A DNA stretch of 64,000 bases from Primulina eburnea. Taxonomy: Eukaryota; Streptophyta; Magnoliopsida; Lamiales; Gesneriaceae. Made by a program: the position numbers and the translations under genes. The stretch spans positions 8,285,869 through 8,349,868 of the forward strand of contig NC_133109.1 in NCBI RefSeq assembly GCF_022965805.1. The letters run 5' to 3'. Of this stretch, positions 10,920 to 20,989 are shown in pieces. Below the pieces are notes generated by a model. The model did no database searches and was not told where the DNA came from. It worked only from the letters and a program-made list of their open reading frames with translations. Position 1 is the stretch's first letter; each line of letters opens with the position of its first letter.

Positions 10920-13253
10920 GAAAAAGACCCAGAAATTACAACAGGTACTATTTTATGATTTTATTGCATACTCACTGATATGTACAAGGGCATTTTTATG
11001 AGTATCTGTGATTGGATAGTATGGAGATATGCTGTATCTGTTGGGTCTGTGTATACTGTAGTATTGATTCCTTGGCTGTTAAGGAATATGTTGATATCAG
11101 AAATTTCTGTGACATATTATATACTACAGTTAGATGAGGATGAGACTGGATTAGATTATGATGTACTTGTAACTATCTGATTTGGATTGCATTATTGACA
11201 TGAATATGCTGAACAAGTACCGAAATATTGTAGCATGTGTTCCAGAAATAGTAAGATTAAGACCAGATCTAGGTGATAAATGAGGATTTTCGATCCAGAA
11301 GTCCTTAGAAAATTTTAGGGTTTAGGACTCGATTATTACAGAAAGGAACAGATGGTATCCTTATGTATCCAGTAGATCCACTGAAATCGAGTCTAAAATT
11401 TGATTGTAATATAATAGTTAACTGGTGTTTGCTTAGATAAGATGTCAGATGGGTTCTCTATCAGAGAGAATTGAAAGAATTGACAGATTAAAGTATGGGC
11501 TAAAGAATCCAGTTGATTGTGTATTTCTCTTGAAGACATTTTAGTTCTGTTTCTAGATTGACAGATTATATGTTCAGGGGTATTTTGAAGAATTATGCTT
11601 GTTATATCTATGATTCTGGGATATATCCACAGCATCTGATTGTTTATATTGAATATTTGAAGACTGGGTTAAATATTCCGAGAACTGTGATTATGGTATA
11701 CAGCAATGGGTCAGGTATGGATCCGAATGCAGTTATTGATACAGGTTTATATTCAGACTATGCGGTATCAGGAATGTCAGAATTAGCAGAATGTCAGATA
11801 TGTCAGAACTTTCTTATCTGATTTGGACAGATTATCTTATTCTGATTATCTTCTTCTTGTGTTGATTTACATCTGCTGAGTATTGTTATGATTTTAAATC
11901 AGTATTTGAGATATCTTATATTGTTTGGGAGTATATTCTAATTGCAGATGAGATAAAACAGTTGATCTGGGCAGTATGAAGATTGGTCAGCCAGCCAGAA
12001 TCTATTATGTTATGAGTTTCTTAAACTCACTAGATGAGCATAGGACATTTCTATTCTGAGTTTGAGTTGATGTTATTGTAAGTATTATTCAGTGTGTGAT
12101 ACTATGCAGTTCCAATTGTATCAGAGTTGTTTGTGGAAAATACAGTAGTCCCGAACGGTGATCAGAAAATTTTCAGACCTGTATTTTGTTGATCAGATCA
12201 ATATAACATCGATATGATTTGGCGTTTTCTATGGGTTTGGTTATTGTGTGATATCAGAATGTTTCAGAATTGTTCCAGTTTTTGATATGGATAGTCAGAG
12301 CCGAATACCAGGTAGGTATTTCTTATTTATTTTATGTTATTAACTGATTGTTTATACCGGATAGTTCGAATCTGAAGTCACAAGTAGTGTCAGAAATGCA
12401 CCGCAGGGGATTCAGTTTTCATTCAGATATTTCAGAATGTATGATACTCGAACAAATAGTGTTGGTATAGACAGATTTGATCAGTTATAACAGAATTTGT
12501 ACCGAAAGGTTGGTAAAAATGGTACTGATATGTCTGGATCGCTAACAAAAGAAGCCAGAAAGCTAGGAATTAGAAGATTATTACCGACTTAGTATAATCC
12601 TGAATAGAAATGGAAGTACATTTCTAGGACTGATGTAATGAAATTACCGCCATTTTCTTCAGACTGGGATATGGTATGATCATGATTGATAGATTGTTCA
12701 ATCTATATCTAGTAGTTTGTAAAGATGATGTACAAACAGAACTAGGTGACAGAGATCCCTGTCAAAGAAATAGTCAGATTGACTAGAATGATGATTTCGA
12801 GTAGAGTATATCAGACTATGATTACGATTAAGTGTGTACTTGTGATAGATTATATCATCAGCTCTCTGTGGCAGATTGTTCACAAAGTGACAGGTAGTCG
12901 GAGTGTCTTGTTCAGATATTGAAAGATATTAGTAGAACTCTAGTGCTGAATGTTAGCACTAGTTATCAAGATAATTCAGAATGGATAGATGTAGGAAACC
13001 AATGTCGGATGATGACGATTGGTATTTGAAACCGAAGATGGAATAGGTCCTTGATTGGGATAAATAGATGGAATAGCAACTACAGGTGGTATTGCTTTGT
13101 TATGGATTGCAATTGGCGTATACGGGTGTTGTATAGCCAGTAATATGGGATTGATTCGGCTAGTGAAATATGTTTGGATGTTAAACTCTGTTTTACAGTT
13201 CTTCTGATAGATGTGGTTTGATGATTGGTGAGTTCGAGGACGAACTCAGATCT
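10920..13253 (+). pseudogene. Decayed pol remnant of A
   Basis: No frame here is longer than about 100 codons, but traces of pol remain when compared with E and H. About 11120-11290 resembles the end of protease (ILQLDEDETGLDYD, then DMNMLNKYR after frame changes). About 11440-11490 resembles the ELKEL start of reverse transcriptase. About 12545-12985 resembles integrase, with an IMIDRL trace, GDRDPC and a segment matching the [15 protein letters not shown] region at DNA level. Much of reverse transcriptase, RNase H and the chromodomain is missing or unrecognisable. Decay is far greater than the roughly 0.5% LTR divergence would predict. Confidence 0.7.
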
Positions 13254-13267
13254 AAGAGGGGGAGAAA
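13254..13267 (+). promoter_or_regulatory. Polypurine tract of A
   Basis: AAGAGGGGGAGAAA directly precedes the 3' LTR at 13268. The gene is dead but this cis signal is intact. Confidence 0.88.
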
Positions 13268-13771
13268 TGTAATGCCCGGAAATTTAATTACCGTAATCTG
13301 AAATGATTTGGATATGATTACTGTAATCAGAGATTAATCCGGAATGATTTATTGAATTAATCGAGATGATTATAGACGGGACGCGTTCTTGTTAGATTTT
13401 GAAAGGAAGAATATTGCGTGTGCGTGACTCGAAGGTCTCGCGCATATGCGCGAGAAGTGTACGCGCATATGCGCGAGCCATGCGAGAAGCCAAGGGAGAA
13501 ATCCAGAAGGTTTGGCGCACATGCGCGGTGTAAGTGCGCGCACATGCGCGGCAAGGCCAGAACCAGTGGCGCATAGGCGCGAGTAGAGTGGCGCATATGC
13601 GCGGGAGGGCCAGAAGGGGTGGCGCATATGCGCGGAAATAATGGCGCATATGCGCGAGTAGCATTCTCGCCGAGACAGTAGGTCTCGTGCATATGCGCGA
13701 GTAGTGGCCGCGCATATGCGCGAGACGTGCTGCGTGAAGAAGTATGCCACGTTTTTCTACATGCATGGAGT
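13268..13771 (+). repeat. 3' LTR of A, segment 1
   Basis: Starts TGTAATGCCCGG. Contains the full palindrome array (13437-13725) and stops at target duplication ggagt (13767-13771), where C is inserted. It continues at 23131. Confidence 0.93.
13437..13725 (+). repeat. Palindrome array in U3 of A
   Basis: Ten units around GCGCATATGCGC, mostly paired with 6-9 bp spacers. The first (13437-13454) is a perfect 18-bp palindrome. Variants include GCGCACATGCGC and GCGCATAGGCGC. A CGCCGAGA spacer motif before the last pair resembles the GCCGAGA motif in the H array. Confidence 0.85.
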
Positions 13772-15907
13772 TGAAAGGGATCGATATACGGTGTTCAAAA
13801 TCGCAACGGAAGCACAAAAATGTTTTCAAAACATGAAAACCGAAATTTTGGTATAAAAATTTTTCAAAATTGAACACCATGTACTAGTTGTGCAAACATA
13901 TACAAAAATCTCAACTTTCAAGCATAGGGTGTTGAGAAAATTACCTATCAATCACAAGGATTGATTTTATGGCTCCAACTAAGGTGTAAACACCTTAGCT
14001 CTTGAAGGTAGACAATCTACAAGCTCCTCCTCCAAATCCTTGAAACTTTCCTTCAAATTAGGCCCACCACCAACTAGGTAAATCCCCTCTTAATTTGCAC
14101 TAGAAAATTAAGAAGATTTTTCAAAGAGAAGACTTTTATTCTCCAACACTTGAAGAACAAAAGAGAGAGAAGAATATTGAGAGAAAAAGAGACACACAAT
14201 TTCGGCCAAGGTGTGTGGAATGAGGAGGAGAGTTGAGTCTTGGGGTTGCAAAAAGTTAGATACAAAAGTTGTATGCCTTTGCAATTTTTTAATCAAAAGT
14301 ATTCAAGACTCTTCACCTCCCAAGCATGCAAACCCTAGCATGTCTCACATATATTATATGGTTTTTAACACATTAAAAACCATGGACTAAATTTTAATTA
14401 TCTCAAACATATTTGAGATTAATTAAATACTACTTGAATTTATTCAAGTCCCACTAGTTAAATAATTATTTTAATTGAGCTCTACAAGACTCAATATTAT
14501 TTAATTAATTCAACAATTGAATTAATTTAATTTAGTCCCCAATAATGTTTATGAAAATCACAATTTTCAACTACATTATTTACTTGGCCAAATTTTAATC
14601 TAGGAACACTTTCATAAATTAAAATTTATATTTCTCTCATAGAAGTCATACTTCTATTTTTCTTTACGCTTATAAACACATTTATAAGCCGTTCAACACA
14701 TTGAACCATTTTCTCCTTTATAGAAGTCAAACTTCTAATTTTACTTACGCTTATAAACTCCTTTATAAGCCGTTCAACACATTGAACTATTTTCACTTCT
14801 CATCGGGATTTACAAAGCTAGTACTTGTGTGGCCCTCAATGGTTCATTGATACAACTAGCCGTGGGTTCACATCTCCATGTGATTCGGACTAAACATGTC
14901 CTTATTCGAGCATACCCCAATTGCTCCATTCTTACTTATCAACTCCTTGATAGTAAGAACGTCAGAACTCAAGTCTGATAGTACCCAACCAATCACGTTA
15001 AACGCCTAGCAGCATCGCTTACGTGATTCCCTAGGTATCACATGATAGTGCCTGCAAGAACCATTCAATTATGGTTAGCGTACAGTACGGTCCCTTCAAC
15101 TCATATATCCCGATCGATTCGACAACCATTGGTTTATCGAGAGTTGTCAATGAATCGATACTATGTGTCATGTCGTAGTTGCATCGATGGTGTAATCTAT
15201 GAAACACCTTTCATAATTACAACCATACTCTGGCCAGAGATTTCGATCTACATACACATGATAACACATAGGATATCCATACCCGAAGGTAAGCGGTGAA
15301 TCCCCGACTACAATGCATCGACTCCTATGTGTTTCGACAGAACACCCAACCTTGCCACCTGATGACCCCATGAGAGTCGGTAAACAAGTCAAAGTGTAAT
15401 TCTAGCACATAGAGTCTCAATGTTGTCCCGGGTCATAAGGACTAATTCTGTACAACCATAAACCAGGACTTTTCCACTCGATAAGTGAGAACCACTTGGA
15501 AAGTCCTTTTATGGAGGGTTGTTCAGTGCACTCTACAAGGAGCACCTATCTGCATGTTCGGACATCACAATGTCCCCTACCAATGAAACATGGTACTCAC
15601 ATCGCAGATACTAGTCTCTAACTCGAGCGGCCTATATCCTTCTTAGTGGCGGCTGAATCGACTAGGAACCGTTTAGAATATACAGTATTACAAATATGAG
15701 TTTCATGATACTCATCATATGAGCATCTCATATTCTTTCTACTATTTGTATATTCAAGGGCTTTATCTATGCAGCTAGCATGGGTATACAGATAAAGATT
15801 TGCCAAAATAATAATTTCAAATATTATTAAAATAAAGACTGCTTATACATAGAGTTTCATTGTGAACACTCGGCCAACACTTGGCTCGACGGGCACCTAC
15901 TCTAACA
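13772..15907 (-). repeat. 3' LTR of C
   Basis: 2136 bp. Almost its whole length folds into consecutive short inverted repeats (see 14358-14787). The 1.1 kb from about 14808 to the end is almost identical to F's LTR, whereas 13772-14808 is clearly diverged from F. Confidence 0.94.
14358..14787 (-). repeat. Chain of eleven inverted repeats in C's LTR
   Basis: Within 430 bp: arms ATGGTTTTTAA/TTAAAAACCAT loop CACA (14358-14383); ATCTCAAA/TTTGAGAT loop CATA; ACTTGAAT/ATTCAAGT loop TT; AATTAATTCAA/TTGAATTAATT loop CAA; TGAAAAT/ATTTTCA loop CACA; ATAGAAGT/ACTTCTAT loop CAT; GCTTATAAA/TTTATAAGC loop CACA; GTTCAA/TTGAAC loop CACA; then the last three again with loops CAA, CTCC, CACA. The final six form an approximately 82-bp tandem duplication that includes TATAAA, so they may overlap the promoter. 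Confidence 0.8.
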
Positions 15908-15908
15908 A

Positions 15909-15918
15909 TCTCCCACTT
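15909..15918 (-). promoter_or_regulatory. Polypurine tract of C
   Basis: AAGTGGGAGA on the minus strand next to the 3' LTR. Confidence 0.8.
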
Positions 15919-15921
15919 GCA

Positions 15922-18290
15922 CTAGAGCCAACTACCCATATGCTTAAAACCCATTGATTCGCGATGCTTGTCGAATAATGGTCCAGGTAAAGGCTTAGCT
16001 AGTGAATCAACAACATAATCTGCGGAGCCGACTTTGTCAATAGACACTACTCTTCTTTCCACAATCTCTCCGAGGATGTGGTACCTTTTCAATACTTGTT
16101 TGGATTTCTGATGAGACCTAGGCTCCTTTGCTTGAGCTATAGCTCCCGTGTTGTCACACAACACCGGGATAGGAGCAATTCCATTAGGAATGACGTCCAA
16201 CTCTTGGACGAAATTCCTTATCCAAACAGCCTCTCTTGCTGCATCTGATGCAGCAATGTATTCGGCCTCTGTGCTGGAATCCGTAATATTGTCTTGCTTG
16301 GAACTCTTCCAAGAGACAGCAGCACCGTTGAGCATGAATACGAAACTAGAGGTTGACTTCGAGTTATCGATATCGCTTTGGAAGCTAGAGTCGGTATAGC
16401 CTTCCAATTTCAGTTCTTTACCCCCATAGACCAAGAACAACTTATTGGTCCTTCTCAACAACTTGAGGATGTCTTTCACAGCTTTCTAGTTGTGGAAGAC
16501 CGGGGTTCGATTGATATCTTTTCACTACACATAGTGAAAACGCCACGTCAGGACGTGTAGATATCATCCCATACATGATGTTACCAATTGCCGAAGCATA
16601 CGGAATGCGTGTCATCGTCACTATCTCTGCATCAGTCTCAGGAGACAGACTTGGATAGGGACACGCCATGACACATTGGTAGATGTCCTCTCAAGGACGC
16701 ATCCATCGAGAACCGCTTCACGATGGTATCATGTATGTGGACTGGGTGAGACCAAGCCATCTTTTCGATCTATCTCAATAGATCTGTATCCCAATACAAA
16801 AGATGCTTCACCCAAGTCCTGCATCGAGAACTTACTCGCTAACCATATCTTTGTTGATTGCAACATTCCTACATCATTCCCAATGAGTAGAATGTTATCA
16901 ACATATAACACCAGGAATGTCACAACACTCCCACTGACCTTCTTATACACATAGGGTCCCTCATGATTCTTAGTAAATCAAACTATTTGATTGTACTGTC
17001 GAATCTGAGGTTCCAACTCCTAGATGCCTGCTTTAGATCATAAATAGATCTCTGAAGTTTGCATACCATATGCTCACTTCCGATAGATGTAAACCCTTCA
17101 GGTTAAGACATGTAAATAACTTTCTTAAAATCCCCATTTAAGAAAGTTTGTCTTGACATCCATCTGCCATATCTCATAGTCATACTATGCAGCTATGGCT
17201 AATAAAATCCTTATGGACTTGAACATTGCGATTGGGAAAAGGTTTCCTCAAAGTCAACTCCTTGTCTTTGAGTACATCCTTTTGCCACCAATCGCGCCTT
17301 GAAGGTCAACACCTTCCCATCCTCCCCAAGTCCCTGTGGGAACAGTTCCCACAGGTGGATCAACAAGATCCTACACTTGGTTCGAATGTATGGAATTCAA
17401 CTCAGATTCCATTTCTTCAAGTCACTTGGATGAATTGGCATCAGATAACGCTTCCTTGAAGGTCCATGGATCACATCCATGGTTAGGCTCATCATGGCCT
17501 TCTTCAAGAAGCTGACCATACCTCATAGGTGGTCTCGAGACTTTCTCTTATCAGCTAGGAGCTTGTATCTCCTCTCTTGGCTCATCGGGTGTGGGTTCTA
17601 TAATTGTGGGTTTCTCTCGAACTCCTTCGAGTTCTATCATCTGCCTTTTTCTATCCAATAGAAAATCCCTTTCCAAAAAGGTTGCATTCCTAGAAACAAA
17701 CACTTTTGTTTCTTGGGGATGATAGAAATGATATCCAACTTAATTCCTTGGATATCCCACAAAGTAACATAAAATGGATCAACAATCCAATTTATCTCCC
17801 ACTTACCTGCATCACATAAGCAGGGCTCCCCATATTCTAAGATAAGAATATTTGGGAGGCTTACCCATCCATATCTCATATGGTGTCTGCCTTTGAATGG
17901 ACATTTAATGGAGTATCTTTTAATTTTAAGTTATAGAGATCGTTTTCAAGTTCTCAAGTACCAATTAAACATTCATTATTGTAAATGTTGCAAACACCTT
18001 TGCTAAATAAACAAGAATATCCATCTTTATTACAATAGAAATGGAAATAATGTTTTTTCATCAAAAAGGTACAAACAAACATCTCTTAATTAACTTAAAA
18101 CTATTGTCCAACAATAAGTAAACATCTCTTAAGGTCTTGGCAGCAACTCTTGCTCCATTGCCCATCCTCAAGAAGGTCACACCTTCCTTAAGCTTCCTAC
18201 TTCTTCCCATCACCTGTAACCCATTACAGAGATGTGAGTCACAACCGGTATCTAATACCCAAGAAGTGGAGTTAATTAAAATGTTTACTT
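15922..18290 (-). pseudogene. Broken copia pol of C (integrase core deleted)
   Basis: Reading minus strand from 18290: protease trace WVLDTGCDSHLC (about 18250), a pre-integrase segment, then a jump to the segment after integrase (PYEIWMGKPP-like, about 17880), so the catalytic integrase core is missing. Reverse transcriptase follows in several frames, with its active site as LYVDNILLIG near 16890 where copia has YVDD. The last stretch (15922-16479) is an open RNase H region with GYTDSSF, STEAEYIAAS and DNTGA. In-frame stops, frameshifts and the active-site change make this non-functional. F carries the same deletion but keeps YVDD. Confidence 0.85.
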
Positions 18291-18294
18291 AAAT

Positions 18295-19161
18295 TTAGAA
18301 CATACCGTTTCCAGAACACTTCTGGGCAAGATATTCTTTGCAATTTCGCCTCCAATGTCCAGGCTTCTTGCAGTGATGACAAACATCACCAGTCTTGTCA
18401 GCCTTAACTGGTCTGGCTGCCACAACGGGATTCGGAGATTGCCTCAACAAGGGCTCGTTCTTCTCGGGACGTTGGAAAGAACGCTTCTTTCCATTCCCAT
18501 GTGGATCAATCTTCGTACCAGATGAAGAACCCACATAAAGAACCGACTTCTCTTTCTTGATAGTGGACTCAAAGGTAACAAGCATGTTTACCAACTCCTC
18601 AAGGGTCGGTTCCATCTTGTTCATGTTGAAGTTCACCACAAAAGGATCAAATGAGCTAGGCAGCGATAACAGCAACACGTCCGTGGTCAACTCCGAAGGC
18701 AAGATCAAATCCATGCCAACGAGCTTGTCCACGAGCCCGATCACCTTTAAGCCATGCTCATGGACCGAGGCCCCATCTCGCATGCGCAAAGTGATCAGCT
18801 CCTTGACGGTAGCATGCCTTAGAGGTCGTGTTTGCTCACCAAAGAGCTCTTTGAGATGCAAATGAATGTCAGCAGCACTCTTTGCACCCTCAAAACGCCT
18901 CTGAAGCTCATCGTTCATAGAAGTCAGCATATAACACCTGGCTATCAAGTCATGGTCACACCATTCCTTGTAAGCCTGCAATTCCTCAGGATTGCAGTCA
19001 GTCGGAGCCTCAACAGGGGGCGACTGAGTTAGTGTATATGTTACCCTTTCCGAATTCAAGACGATTTTTAGGTTTCTTAGCCAAGTGAGGTAATTAGGTC
19101 CGGTTAACATGTGTTTGTCGAGTATTGCAGATATCGGATTGCGAATCGAAGACATTGTCAA
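18295..19161 (-). CDS. gag: Copia Gag of C (288 aa)
   Basis: An uninterrupted frame for copia Gag (UBN2/retrotran_gag family), which assembles the particle. The N-terminus (LTGPNYLTWLRNLK) is the usual copia start, a capsid helix region follows (to about residue 200), and one zinc knuckle CHHCKKPGHWRRNC lies near the end. Ancestral copia Gag is fused to Pol; here two in-frame stops come straight after GNGMF, before the protease trace, and F has a stop at the same codon. Gag is thus kept as a separate open frame while pol has decayed. Start chosen at MTMSS; F starts at MSS, so the second Met is also possible. Confidence 0.85.
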   Translation of the reverse strand: MTMSSIRNPISAILDKHMLTGPNYLTWLRNLKIVLNSERVTYTLTQSPPVEAPTDCNPEELQAYKEWCDHDLIARCYMLTSMNDELQRRFEGAKSAADIHLHLKELFGEQTRPLRHATVKELITLRMRDGASVHEHGLKVIGLVDKLVGMDLILPSELTTDVLLLSLPSSFDPFVVNFNMNKMEPTLEELVNMLVTFESTIKKEKSVLYVGSSSGTKIDPHGNGKKRSFQRPEKNEPLLRQSPNPVVAARPVKADKTGDVCHHCKKPGHWRRNCKEYLAQKCSGNGMF

Positions 19162-19954
19162 AATTTGTACTGAAAAGTAAAACAGATAAATGTTGATGAC
19201 TATTTAAAATATTTGGTAAGATATAAAGTATGGACTTTAACTTTATAAATATTTACTCCCACTGTTTTGACATTTTTCACTACCCTCTAGTGAAAACGGG
19301 AAACTCCTTTCCTCAGTAGGTACGTAAGGTCCAATTAGCGAATTATGATCCCGAATAATATCAGCCAATCACAATTCCTAAAAGGTAGTTTCCAATTGCA
19401 TCACAATGCAACCCTTAACGTAAACTTTTGTCTCACGTTTGATTAGGACCCAATAATATGACGTCGTTCATCTTCACGTGTCAAGCCTTACCCATCGATG
19501 TTGAACCTTAATGGACGGTCGCCATGAGTTCCCTCAATAATATGAGCCGAAATCATGGGAGTTCCACGTAGTTCACATCACCATGTCAATGGATGTCACA
19601 GCTTTCCGGCACCCAGGGCCCCCCCAATAATATGAGCCGAGCCCCGAGTACGGGTAGCGTTCATCATGCACCCATTGTCGATGGAAGACAAGGAAATTAT
19701 AAACAAATTTATAATTCCCCTTTTCGGGCTTGATATTAATTTTGAATCTTATTCAAAATGAGGGTTTTTAATTTTGAAAGGTCTCATCATTAATTTTATT
19801 TTAAAAGCTCGCCATGTTTGATCGTATGTTTGCCGGATTCATGCAACTTTGTTATTATAATAATAATAACGCACATACTCATTATTTATAACATATCATG
19901 CATATATCATAAATAGAAAACAATACAAGGATGATCAATCGTCCCAAAACTAAT

Positions 19955-19979
19955 GGCCCGTGTGAGCCAAACACGGGCC
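19955..19979 (-). other. Conserved leader stem-loop in C
   Basis: Arms GGCCCGTGT (19955-19963) and ACACGGGCC (19971-19979) with a 7-nt loop, followed by a CCTAGG/CCTAGG repeat. The same sequence occurs in F near 50078-50102. Confidence 0.6.
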
Positions 19980-20763
19980 TAGGTCCAATCCTAGGGTAAA
20001 TGCACGGGATGCAATGCAACTAAATTATTACATTAGCATCCAATATTACATGTCTTCGATCTTCATAATCACCAAGGCCACCATCTTCCAATCTTGATCT
20101 TCCCCTATTCTAATATTTACAAATAAATATCCATGGCACATAGGGATACATCTCATGGGGTGGGAACGGGCCATAAACCAAGCCCACTTTAAAAATTGAT
20201 AATTATTACAATCATACAACACAAATATCCTAGCATACACCTAGCAAATTGGGCTTGGGCTTTTGATCATCCTTCATGCATAATATCACATATCATACAC
20301 CATCAATTAATTATCACTATAATTAATTGATCCAATATTATATATCTTGATCCAATCACTAACCGTCACGATTATAAACTAAATTAACAAAGTATACAAA
20401 CACCTTTGTCTACTTTCCAATTAATTTATTTATAACCGAATTTCTTATAAATCACAATTTACTATAAATAATTAAATTCCAACTTCAATTATTTATTTTA
20501 TGAGAAAGATTTGCAACTTTTGTAATTTTAAACTTAAGGGCCCAAAAACTTATTTTTCACCCAAAAACATTTTGGCCCATTTAAAATTCACAAATATGTT
20601 GACCATCTAATGGCCCAACAACTCAAGGCCCATGACACTTTGATATTCCAAAACACTTTTGGAAACCCTAGTCGTCATCGCCATCGCCGGAGTTCCGTCG
20701 CCGGATTCCGGCCAACATTCCGGCCAACATGCAAAAAAATTTTTTTTTTTTATTATTAAACTT

Positions 20764-20870
20764 TAGGGGCTGTTCGGGCAGCCCCTCGGGCTGCCCTTGC
20801 TGCCCGAAATGGGCAGCCCTCGGGCAGTCCGAGCTGCCCGAAACGGGCAGCAACATGCTGCCCGAAATTC
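20764..20870 (-). repeat. GC-rich inverted-repeat cluster in C leader
   Basis: At least eight copies of GGGCAGC or GCTGCCC in alternating orientation, able to pair in many ways. F has an independent-looking version at about 50876-50955. Confidence 0.7.
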
Positions 20871-20974
20871 CCCACAAGAAGGCCTCGGTTTTGTTGCAAA
20901 TTTTCATCTCAAACGGTTAGAAATCGCCCTCAATATAATATCTTGTATATGTTGCACAAAAACTAGTAACCTTA

Positions 20975-20987
20975 GCTCTTGATACCA
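20975..20987 (-). promoter_or_regulatory. Primer-binding site of C
   Basis: TGGTATCAAGAGC on the minus strand, 2 nt from the 5' LTR; one extra A relative to the usual iMet site. Confidence 0.8.
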
Positions 20988-20989
20988 CT

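Larger units (their letters stand above)
19162..20974 (-). other. Leader region of C
   Basis: 1.8 kb with no gene. It contains four AATAATATGA-like motifs about 90 bp apart (19354, 19452, 19536, 19626), a strong stem-loop (19955-19979) and a GC-rich cluster of CGGGCAGC/GCTGCCCG inverted repeats with an adjacent poly-A/T run (about 20728-20870). F has the same layout. Likely holds RNA packaging or dimerisation signals, by analogy with retroviral leaders only. Confidence 0.6.

Noticed and set aside
17637..17879. 80-codon frame in C (also 47759-48001 in F) as a novel small gene
   Set aside because: Read in the neighbouring frame it is the copia segment between integrase and reverse transcriptase; the apparent frame is a shadow.
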